A stretch of 64,000 bases of DNA, from positions 1-64,000 of the forward strand of contig CACYIK010000007.1 of the NCBI GenBank assembly GCA_902774395.1, in the 5' to 3' direction. This DNA comes from an uncultured Bacteroidota bacterium (GTDB lineage Bacteria > Bacteroidota > Bacteroidia > Bacteroidales > P3). The position numbers and the translations under genes are program-made. The notes below the pieces were generated by a model that was given only the letters and a program-made list of their open reading frames with translations, was not told the origin of the DNA and made no database searches. Shown one piece after another: positions 33,689 through 40,857 of the stretch; position 1 is the first letter of the stretch, and every line of letters starts with the position of its first letter.

Positions 33689-34015
33689 TTACGCCACCGG
33701 CGGAGCCCGCAGTTGGGCAACCCCGTGGCGGAACTGCTTCGCCAGTGCCTGTGTCGGCAGGGTGATGCATTCCGTCACGTGGAGGATGGCCGCTGGCTGT
33801 CCCTCGCTCGTCACATAATAGCTCTCGCCGAGGAATTCGCAAAACAGACAGTCGTGGTCGTGATGATGAGCCTTCTCGAAGTGCCCCGTGCAATGCAGAC
33901 ACTCGTCCTGGACATCAATTGTATCGTGATGCACATGCAGCGACGACATCACCACCATCGGCAAGTAGCTCGCCAACAGCACAAACGGTACGATGTGTCG
34001 CAACAATCGGTTCAT
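33689..34015 (-). CDS. Small His/Cys-rich envelope protein
   Basis: A signal-like hydrophobic start (RHIVPFVLLASYLPMVVMSS) precedes a metal-binding-looking region, SLHVHHDTIDVQDECLHCTG then HFEKAHHHDHDCLFCEF: two CxxC pairs and eight His within 40 residues. The pattern suits Zn or Cu binding in the periplasm and resembles the small accessory proteins encoded before metal TonB receptors. The start is only 11 bases from the -7 element (34027-34034), so its mRNA leader must be very short or absent. It is cotranscribed with the receptor. Confidence 0.7.
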   Translation of the reverse strand: MNRLLRHIVPFVLLASYLPMVVMSSLHVHHDTIDVQDECLHCTGHFEKAHHHDHDCLFCEFLGESYYVTSEGQPAAILHVTECITLPTQALAKQFRHGVAQLRAPPVA

Positions 34016-34039
34016 CTTTCGGCCTGCAAAGATACGATT

Positions 34040-34262
34040 TTTTATGATTTATGACTTATGATTTATGAATTATGAGTGTAGGGACTGCGTAACCACTCTT
34101 TTTGAATTATGACTTATGATTTATGAATTATGAGTGTAGGGACTGCGACTTATGATTTATGAATTATGAGTGTAGGGACTGCGTAGCCACTCTAAAATCA
34201 TAAGTCATAAATCATAAGTCCTCACTCCTCACTCCCCACTCCCCACTCCTCACTCCTCACTC
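34040..34262. repeat. R1 hairpin repeat, three tandem copies (d)
   Basis: TTATGAATTATGAGTG then TAGGGACTGCG occurs three times, complete only in the last copy, which reaches GTAGCCACTC and the CATAAGT/CATAAAT right arm. A run of CACTCCTCACTCCC follows to 34262. Direct multiplication of the left half is visible. Confidence 0.75.
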
Positions 34263-34263
34263 A

Positions 34264-34407
34264 TCACTCCCCACTTCCTCCGCCACCAGCAGCGACGCCG
34301 CGATGCACGCCACCCCCAGCAGCAGGAACATCCGCCAGCATGTGCATGGCAAATCCAACCATGATAATTACCCAGATAAGGGATACTTTAGATACTTTTG
34401 TTTCCAT
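34264..34407 (-). pseudogene. Chimeric small ORF carrying a DUF4491 gene fragment
   Basis: The reading frame starts METKVSKVSLIWVIIMVGFA, like the beginning of a membrane protein. After HMLAD it runs into a ~57-base sequence identical to part of the DUF4491 gene (31127-31183), here read in another frame as DVPAAGGGVHRG. It then stops in CACTCC repeats. It looks like a membrane-protein gene whose body was replaced. It lies 17 bases behind the methyltransferase gene. Confidence 0.55.
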
Positions 34408-34424
34408 AGTTTTATTTTTTATTG

Positions 34425-35057
34425 TTATTTCGTTGCGATAACTGTCAGCCAGTGGTGCTGGTCGTCGGTGTGGACGGTGATGTCCTTGAAGCCTGCGGCG
34501 GCGAGGTGGGTGCGCAGCTCGTCGGGGGTGTAGGTGTGCATGCCGTCGATCATCTTCTCCCACTTCTCGTTGTTGCCCGTCAGGCCGTCGTCTTCGTTGA
34601 CGATGAGGAAGCGGCCGCCCTCCTTGAGCACGCGGCGCACGCCGCGGAAACAATCCTCTATGCCCGGCCAAAAGTAGACCGTCTCGAAGGCGGTGACGAC
34701 GTCGAACTCGCCCTCGCCATACGGCAGCGCTGCGGCGCTGCCCTCGAGGATGCGGCAGCGTCCCGCGGTAATGGCCGCGGCATTCACCTCCTGCGATTTC
34801 TTTACCGACACCGGCGAGTAGTCGATGCCCTGCACGTTGCCCTTGGAGGCCAGCGCCAGCAGCCGTGCGACATTGGCACCGCCGCCGCAGCCGATATCGA
34901 GGACATGGGCCTCGTCGGCGACATCAATAAAAGAAAGTCCCCACTGCGCCATCCGTGCGTGGGAACCTCCGTTCATACCATTTACCATCATGCGACCGAA
35001 GAAGCCCTCGGGCTTTCGGGCATTGCTGAAAATCTTAGAAAACAGTTTGTTACTCAT
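34425..35057 (-). CDS. Class I SAM-dependent methyltransferase
   Basis: The start at 35057 (MSNKLFSKIFSNARKPEGFF) gives 210 residues. SAM-binding motif I is HVLDIGCGGGANVARLL, with the acidic NVQGIDYSPVSV, motif II GEFDVVTAFETVYFW and RVLKEGGRFLIVNED after it, the Methyltransf_11 layout. The N-terminal ~45 residues and the DDQHHWLTVIATK end are like Bacteroides small-molecule methyltransferases; the substrate is unknown. A -7 element (TAATTTTG) lies at 35082-35089. Confidence 0.9.
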   Translation of the reverse strand: MSNKLFSKIFSNARKPEGFFGRMMVNGMNGGSHARMAQWGLSFIDVADEAHVLDIGCGGGANVARLLALASKGNVQGIDYSPVSVKKSQEVNAAAITAGRCRILEGSAAALPYGEGEFDVVTAFETVYFWPGIEDCFRGVRRVLKEGGRFLIVNEDDGLTGNNEKWEKMIDGMHTYTPDELRTHLAAAGFKDITVHTDDQHHWLTVIATK

Positions 35058-35190
35058 ATAGTGTATGTTTTTTTTCTGCTGCAAAATTACATCCCTTCCC
35101 ACGACCCCACAATACCCAAAAATAGGGATTTGTCAAATAATTTTACTATTTTTGTACTTTTGGAATTATAGCACACATCATAATAATGAT

Positions 35191-38013
35191 ATGAAAATGA
35201 GAAAGATTGCCATTTTCGCAACCCTGTTGATTTTCAGTTTTGAGTTTTCAATCCTCCATTCCCAGAAAACCCTCATGTCGCCCTCGGCGGCATTGAAGAC
35301 GCTGGAAATCCGCGACGGTAGATGCCAGGAAGAGAGTCTCCACGCCTTCGTTACTCTCGCCGAGGGCACCGACCTCAAGGCCTTCGACGCCTACGGAGTG
35401 AAGGTGAACTCAATCGTCCCACTCAGTCATCACTCATCACTCATCACTCATCATTCAATGATGACAGTACAGATCCCCACCAAGCACTACCTCGACTTCG
35501 TGGCTTCGGGACTTTGCGACTACATAGAGCTTGGCAATGAACTTCACCCCTATCTGGACAAGGCCTGTGCCGACATGGGTGTCGACTATATCCACCAGGG
35601 CGTCAACCTGCCGCAAGGCTATGACGGCACCGGCGTGGTGGTGGGCATCATCGACGGCGGCTTCGACTACGGTCACCCCACCTTCTTCGACACCACAGGC
35701 ACCACGTTGCGTATTAAGCGAGTGTGGCAGCAGTTCGACGACAGCGGTAACCCGCCCGCAGGCTTCAGCTATGGCACCGAATATGCTACCCCCGACGCCA
35801 TCCTCGGCGCTGTTACCGACCTCGCCAACCAAACGCATGGAAGCCATGTGGCTGGCATCGCCGCCGGCAGCGGCCCCAGTCGCAGTCACCGCGGTATGGC
35901 TCCGGGAGCCGATATCGTGATTGTCGCCTCTGCCTGGATGGAAGCCACCACTTTCGACGCCATCCAATACATCCATGAATATGCCCGCTCGGTACACAAA
36001 CCCTGCGTTATCAATATGAGCTTCGGTACTTTGGCTGGCCCACACGACGGAACCGACGCTTTCAGCACTATCCTCCAAAACTATCTGCGCGACTCGAGCG
36101 GCGTGGCGCTCGATAGCCTTATCATTGTTGCTTCGGCGGCCAACAGCGGCAGCACGATGAACCATTTCCGCCACCAGTTCTCGGCAACCGATACTATGTC
36201 ATTCACCTATACCTGCAACACGAGGACTGGCAACGTTAACTTAGCGATAGACAGCTGGGGCGCCGTGGGCGACACCTTCAGTGTCTCGTTGGCCCTGTAT
36301 GACTATGGCATTAATACCGACCACACATTCGTGATGGATATGCCTTTCGTCTCGAGTGCTGTCGATACGGTCTTCACAGTCGACTTCACCTCGCCGCGCG
36401 ACAGCGTCTATCACTGCAACATCGTCGTAACCCATGACAATCCCCGCAACCATCGCCCCTCCATTATTCTCAATCTCTATAAGAATGGCTTTTACAATAC
36501 GCGAGATATCTTCCGTATCACCCTCAAGTCCACTTCGGCCGATGTCCACCTTTGGAGCGACGATGTCTATTTTTACAAGGCAAACACCCCGCAGGCTCAG
36601 GACGGAGACTACGATTATCTGATTGGCGGCGAGGGCGCCAACGGCGACGATGTCATCTGTGTGGGTAGCTATGCCACCCGTACCAAGTTCTATGGCGACG
36701 ACGGCACTTACCGCAGTCTTTCGAGTGACGTGGAGGGCGACCTCTCCTACTTCTCGTCGCACGGCCCCACCTGGGATGGTCGTGTGAAACCCGACATCTG
36801 CGCACCCGGCCAGAAGTTAGCTTCTGCAGTCAATGCCAGCGCTTTGGGGCCTCTCGACGATGTGGTCGACTCCACCTTCTTTGGCGGCTCGATGCGCTAT
36901 TACGCTTTGATGCAGGGCACCTCGATGTCGTCGCCGGCAGCGGCTGGCATCATTGCCCTCTGGCTCCAGCATAACCCCGCTCTCAACGTCGACTCTGTGC
37001 GTACGCTGCTCCACGACAACGGCATCCGCGACCGTTTTGCCCGCGATATCCCTGCCGAAGGCAGCAACGAATGGGGCTGGGGCAAGATTGACGCTTTCGC
37101 CGGACTGCCCACTCCTTCGGCGCCGTTGCACTACGTCTACACCTATCCCTACGACCCCACGACGGGACATGTTGTCGGACGAGGCCGTCACCCCGAAGGT
37201 CAGCTCACCATCGAAGCAGCCCCCACCTCAGGCTATGGCTTCGACCACTGGAATAATACCCATGAGGATATCACCGGCAACCCCTTTACTTTCAATCTCG
37301 TCAGCGACACCGTTTTGCTGGCCCGTTTCGTGGAACTTCCTTGCGACACCATCAGCCAGTTTCCCTGGGAAGCTGTTTTTGACCAGGGCTCCCTCATCTG
37401 CTGGGAGAGATATTCGCAGAATGTTTCTCTGTCGGGTTGGAGGGAATATTCACAGGGCTCGATGGTTTCGGTCGGATTGGTATCGTCGGGTGGTCCTGAC
37501 GCCATGTTGATTACTCCTCCTGTGCGTGTAGAGTCTCAGACTGCCCTCTTCTACAATGCCACTTCCTCCAGCCGGGAACCCAACTTCGACAGTCTGGCCG
37601 TCGTGGTCTTCAACGCCGACGGTGAGACCATCGGTCTTTACCCCCAGCACCTCAGCACGAGCAACAGTGGCGACTTCATCGTCAGCCTCGACCCCTATGC
37701 CGGACAGGTGGTGAAGCTTGGATTCCATCACTTTGCCTGTAGTGCAACGAGCATGGTCGTTCTTTCCAATGTGAAGATTGACCATCATGTCGGTATCATG
37801 GAAGTTGAGAATTCAAACCTGAAGATTATAACCTCCGGACTCGACCTCCGCATTGATAATCCTGACGGCGAGACCGTGAGCCTCTACGACATCACCGGCC
37901 GCCACCTCGCCACTCAACACTCAACTCACATCACTCATCACTTCTCAACTCCCGGAGTCTACATTGTCAAGGCCGGTAACCGTCCGGCAAGGAAACTTGT
38001 GGTGCTTCGATAA
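35191..38013 (+). CDS. S8 subtilisin-like peptidase with T9SS sorting domain
   Basis: The 940-residue secreted protease starts after a -7 element at 35147-35154. Signal peptide, then the S8 triad: D155 (GIIDGGFDYGHPTF), H216 (THGSHVAGIAAG) and S578 (GTSMSSPAAAGI). A beta-sandwich separates H and S. After it come an InlB-like repeat (HPEGQLTIEAAPTSGYGFDH) and a jelly-roll region. The tail (GETVSLYDITGRH, GVYIVKAG, KLVVLR) is a type A T9SS signal. Two stretches are repeat-coded: SHHSSLITHHS near residue 82 and QHSTHITHHFS near residue 912. Confidence 0.9.
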   Translation: MKMRKIAIFATLLIFSFEFSILHSQKTLMSPSAALKTLEIRDGRCQEESLHAFVTLAEGTDLKAFDAYGVKVNSIVPLSHHSSLITHHSMMTVQIPTKHYLDFVASGLCDYIELGNELHPYLDKACADMGVDYIHQGVNLPQGYDGTGVVVGIIDGGFDYGHPTFFDTTGTTLRIKRVWQQFDDSGNPPAGFSYGTEYATPDAILGAVTDLANQTHGSHVAGIAAGSGPSRSHRGMAPGADIVIVASAWMEATTFDAIQYIHEYARSVHKPCVINMSFGTLAGPHDGTDAFSTILQNYLRDSSGVALDSLIIVASAANSGSTMNHFRHQFSATDTMSFTYTCNTRTGNVNLAIDSWGAVGDTFSVSLALYDYGINTDHTFVMDMPFVSSAVDTVFTVDFTSPRDSVYHCNIVVTHDNPRNHRPSIILNLYKNGFYNTRDIFRITLKSTSADVHLWSDDVYFYKANTPQAQDGDYDYLIGGEGANGDDVICVGSYATRTKFYGDDGTYRSLSSDVEGDLSYFSSHGPTWDGRVKPDICAPGQKLASAVNASALGPLDDVVDSTFFGGSMRYYALMQGTSMSSPAAAGIIALWLQHNPALNVDSVRTLLHDNGIRDRFARDIPAEGSNEWGWGKIDAFAGLPTPSAPLHYVYTYPYDPTTGHVVGRGRHPEGQLTIEAAPTSGYGFDHWNNTHEDITGNPFTFNLVSDTVLLARFVELPCDTISQFPWEAVFDQGSLICWERYSQNVSLSGWREYSQGSMVSVGLVSSGGPDAMLITPPVRVESQTALFYNATSSSREPNFDSLAVVVFNADGETIGLYPQHLSTSNSGDFIVSLDPYAGQVVKLGFHHFACSATSMVVLSNVKIDHHVGIMEVENSNLKIITSGLDLRIDNPDGETVSLYDITGRHLATQHSTHITHHFSTPGVYIVKAGNRPARKLVVLR

Positions 38014-38040
38014 GCACTAAAAATCAACCAGATAACAAGT

Positions 38041-38076
38041 CCCTGCGGAAAATGTGTCAACGCAGGGGATTCTTTT
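38041..38076 (+). terminator. Terminator of the S8 peptidase gene
   Basis: CCCTGCG (38041-38047), 13-base loop, CGCAGGG (38061-38067), then GATTCTTTTT. Confidence 0.75.
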
Positions 38077-38125
38077 TCAGTATTTTATATTTTCCCCACT
38101 TTTGTAACACACTCATAACTCTTTC

Positions 38126-38185
38126 AAAACCAAGAGCAAAGTAAGAGCAGAGTAAGAGGGGAGTAAGAGAGGAGTAAGACCTAGA
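38126..38185. repeat. 11-bp tandem repeat ahead of hydrogenase operon
   Basis: Four successive 11-base units, AAGAGCAAAGT, AAGAGCAGAGT, AAGAGGGGAGT, AAGAGAGGAGT. The rest of the 38014-38395 stretch holds the peptidase terminator and the hydrogenase control region and no gene. Confidence 0.7.
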
Positions 38186-38246
38186 GGCTTAAAGGGTTGA
38201 TAATCAAGACTACTTTTTAGGGTTATGTTAAGTAGCCTCCCGGGGG

Positions 38247-38262
38247 TCACCAATTATGGTGA
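38247..38262. promoter_or_regulatory. Palindromic operator upstream of hydrogenase operon
   Basis: TCACCA-ATTA-TGGTGA, 14 of 16 bases the same as the site at 23251-23266. Its centre lies about 50 bases upstream of the -7 element, where an activator could contact RNA polymerase. The -33 region of this promoter does not match TTTG. Confidence 0.65.
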
Positions 38263-38303
38263 TAAAATTTTGTTAAAATGGGCTGAATGTCATTTTTATT
38301 TTG

Positions 38304-38311
38304 TATATTTG
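38304..38311 (+). promoter_or_regulatory. -7 element of hydrogenase operon
   Basis: TATATTTG with no TTTG 19-20 bases upstream, leaving an untranslated leader of about 80 bases. Confidence 0.6.
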
Positions 38312-38395
38312 TCCCGTCATACACAACCCCCTGTTCGTGTATGCTATTGATAATTAGTTAAATAAATATAATATTAATCCTAAAAAGTCACATCT

Positions 38396-38791
38396 ATGAC
38401 AAAAGTTAAATCTTTGGCTGACCTCAAAGCCATGCGCGAGAAGCTCCAGTCCTCCCTCGACATCCGCGAGAAGGCTGAGAACCCCGAGAGCCTGGTCCAG
38501 ATCAAGGTCGCTATGGCTACCTGCGGTATCGCCGCCGGCGCCAAGCAGGTTATGGAACACATGATGCAGAAAGCCGACGAACTCGGCATCCAGGCCGTCT
38601 TCACCCAGACCGGCTGCATGGGCTACTGCCACGCCGAACCCACCCTCGAGGTGCGCGTCCCCGGCAAAGACCCTATCGTCTTCGGCCACGTCGACAACAA
38701 CCGCGCCGATGAAATCCTCACCAAGTACGTCCAGCAGGGCGAACTCGTCGAGGGCATCATCCCCGTCAACTACGAAACCATTGACAAGTAA
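38396..38791 (+). CDS. hndB: HndB-like (2Fe-2S) ferredoxin-domain hydrogenase subunit
   Basis: The 131-residue protein resembles HndB of the NADP-reducing hydrogenase of Desulfovibrio: a helical N-terminus (LADLKAMREKLQSSLDIR), then a thioredoxin-like ferredoxin fold with MATCGIAAGAKQVMEHM and TQTGCMGYCHAEPTLEV. Only three cysteines are present; the position of the usual second ligand is occupied by Ala within CGIAAGA. As far as I recall this is typical of HndB and not a local defect. It probably stabilises the complex or carries electrons. First gene of the operon. Confidence 0.82.
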   Translation: MTKVKSLADLKAMREKLQSSLDIREKAENPESLVQIKVAMATCGIAAGAKQVMEHMMQKADELGIQAVFTQTGCMGYCHAEPTLEVRVPGKDPIVFGHVDNNRADEILTKYVQQGELVEGIIPVNYETIDK

Positions 38792-38793
38792 AT

Positions 38794-38892
38794 TGAATTA
38801 TGAATTGTGATTTATGAATTATGAGTGCTTGATGCGACTTCAAAAGAAAAAGACTGCGTAGCCACTCTAAAATCATAAATCATAAATCAAAA
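38794..38892. repeat. R1 hairpin repeat, copy e
   Basis: TTATGAA units, a core whose left part is replaced (CTTGATGCGACTTCAAAAG), then GACTGCGTAGCCACTC and CATAAAT units, placed between two genes of the hydrogenase operon. Confidence 0.7.
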
Positions 38893-38901
38893 ATCTTAAG
38901 T

Positions 38902-40716
38902 ATGGCAAAATACAAAATGCATATTCTGATCTGCGGCGGTACCGGATGCAAATCCAGCAACAGCCTCCAGATCATCGACAATTTCCACAAGATCCTCGCC
39001 GAGAAGGGTCTCACGGACGACGTCCAGGTCATCAAGACCGGCTGCTTCGGCTTCTGCGAGAAGGGCCCCATCGTCAAGATCATGCCCGACAACACCTTCT
39101 ACACCCAGGTGAAACCCGAGGATGTGGAGCGCATCGTCAACGAGCACATCATCAAAGGCCGTAAGGTCCCCGAGCTGCTCTATACCAACCCTGAGAACAA
39201 AGAGCACGTCAGCGACTCGAAGCACATGGACTTCTATCGCAAACAAATCCGTATCGCCCTCCGCAACTGCGGCTTTGTCGATCCCGAGAACATCGAGGAA
39301 AGCATCTCCCGCGGCGGCTACGAAGCCCTCGCCAAATGCTTGACCGAGATGACCCCCCAGCAGGTTATCGACGAAATCACCAAGTCCGGCCTCCGCGGCC
39401 GTGGCGGCGCTGGCTTCCCCACCGGCGTCAAATGGGGCCTCTGCGCCAAAAACCAGGCCGACCAGAAATACATCATCTGCAACGCCGACGAGGGTGACCC
39501 CGGCGCCTTCATGGACCGCTCCATCCTCGAGGGTGACCCCAACAGCATCGTCGAAGCTATGGCCATCGGCGGCTACGCCATCGGCGCCACCAAGGGTCTC
39601 GTCTACATCCGTGCCGAATATCCCCTCGCCATCGACCGCCTCAAGATCGCCATCGAGCAGGCCCGCGAATACGGCCTCCTCGGCGAGGACATCCTCGGCA
39701 GCGGCTTCAACTTCGATATCGAACTCCGCTACGGCGCCGGCGCCTTCGTCTGCGGCGAGGAAACCGCTCTGATCCACTCCATGGAAGGCCAGCGCGGCGA
39801 ACCCACCCTCAAGCCCCCGTTCCCCGCTGTCCGCGGCTATATGGACAAACCCTCCAACGTCAACAACGTCGAGACCTTCGCCAACATCCCCGTCATCATC
39901 ACCAAGGGCGCCGACTGGTTCCGCACCATCGGTACCGAGAAATCCCCCGGAACCAAGGTCTTCGCCCTCGCCGGCCAGATCAACAACGTCGGCCTCATCG
40001 AGGTCCCCATGGGCATCACCCTGCGTGAGATCATCTACGAGATCGGTGGCGGCATCAAGGACGGCCGCGAATTCAAAGCCGTTCAGACCGGTGGCCCCTC
40101 CGGCGGCTGCCTCACTGCCAAACACCTCGACACCGAGATCGACTACGACAGCCTCGTCGCTGCCGGCTCCATGATGGGCTCCGGCGGTATGGTCGTCATG
40201 GACGAAACCTCTTGCATGCCCGCTATCGCCAAGTTCTATCTCGAGTTCACCTGCGAAGAAAGCTGCGGTAAGTGCAGCCCCTGCCGCATCGGTAACAAAC
40301 GCCTCTGCGAACTCCTCGAGAAAATCACCAACGGCACCGGCACCATGGACGACCTCAACGCCCTCCGCAACCTCGCCGCCGTCATCAAAGACAGCGCCCT
40401 CTGCGGCCTCGGCCAGACCTCGCCCAACCCCGTCCTCAGCACCCTCGACAACTTCTGGGACGAATACGTCGAGCACGTCGTCGACAAGAAGTGCCGCGCC
40501 GGCGTCTGCAAGAAACTCATGCAGTACGTCATCGACCCCGAGAAGTGCATCGGCTGCGGCAAGTGCGCCAAGAACTGCCCCGCCGAAACCATCACCCGCA
40601 CCGACTACATCGCCCCGGGCCACAAGCTCGCTTCCATGGTGATCGAGCAGTCCAAGTGCGTCAAGTGCGGTGCCTGCTACCAGAACTGTAAGTTTGGTGC
40701 CATCTCGATTAAATAA
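38902..40716 (+). CDS. hydB: NuoF-like NADH-binding subunit of [FeFe] hydrogenase
   Basis: HydB/HndC, 604 residues. The N-terminal thioredoxin-like 2Fe-2S domain has ICGGTGCKSS and KTGCFGFCEKGP. The central NuoF domain has the FMN/NADH site (GLRGRGGAGFPTGVKWGLC, CNADEGDPGAFMDR), an SLBB domain and the 4Fe-4S site ESCGKCSPCRIG. Two 4Fe-4S motifs close it (CIGCGKCAKNCP, CVKCGACYQNC). It binds NAD and FMN and, in bifurcating enzymes, is the centre where NADH and ferredoxin electrons are combined. All expected ligands are intact. Confidence 0.95.
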   Translation: MAKYKMHILICGGTGCKSSNSLQIIDNFHKILAEKGLTDDVQVIKTGCFGFCEKGPIVKIMPDNTFYTQVKPEDVERIVNEHIIKGRKVPELLYTNPENKEHVSDSKHMDFYRKQIRIALRNCGFVDPENIEESISRGGYEALAKCLTEMTPQQVIDEITKSGLRGRGGAGFPTGVKWGLCAKNQADQKYIICNADEGDPGAFMDRSILEGDPNSIVEAMAIGGYAIGATKGLVYIRAEYPLAIDRLKIAIEQAREYGLLGEDILGSGFNFDIELRYGAGAFVCGEETALIHSMEGQRGEPTLKPPFPAVRGYMDKPSNVNNVETFANIPVIITKGADWFRTIGTEKSPGTKVFALAGQINNVGLIEVPMGITLREIIYEIGGGIKDGREFKAVQTGGPSGGCLTAKHLDTEIDYDSLVAAGSMMGSGGMVVMDETSCMPAIAKFYLEFTCEESCGKCSPCRIGNKRLCELLEKITNGTGTMDDLNALRNLAAVIKDSALCGLGQTSPNPVLSTLDNFWDEYVEHVVDKKCRAGVCKKLMQYVIDPEKCIGCGKCAKNCPAETITRTDYIAPGHKLASMVIEQSKCVKCGACYQNCKFGAISIK

Positions 40717-40724
40717 AATAATGA

Positions 40725-40850
40725 TAAATGGAAGATAACGGTAGATAAAAGAAGATAAAAGGAGATAACGGACAAATGCACACATCAGCAAAAGGTATTG
40801 TCCTCTATCTTCCCCTATCTCCCTCTATCTCCCTCTAACTCCAAAAAGAA
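40725..40850. repeat. R2 hairpin repeat, copy C (reversed)
   Basis: Core GGACAAATGCACACATCAGC to GGTATTGTCC (40770-40803), the reverse orientation of the 28 and 31 kb cores. Left arm AGATAAAAGGAGATAAC-type units and right arm CTATCTCCCTCTATCTCC units are complementary to each other but unlike the arms of the other copies. Confidence 0.8.
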
Positions 40851-40857
40851 TAAAAAG

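Noticed and set aside
34040-34262. CRISPR or phage-attachment repeats
   Set aside because: The repeated block is the left half of the R1 hairpin family multiplied in tandem, without variable spacers or an integrase.
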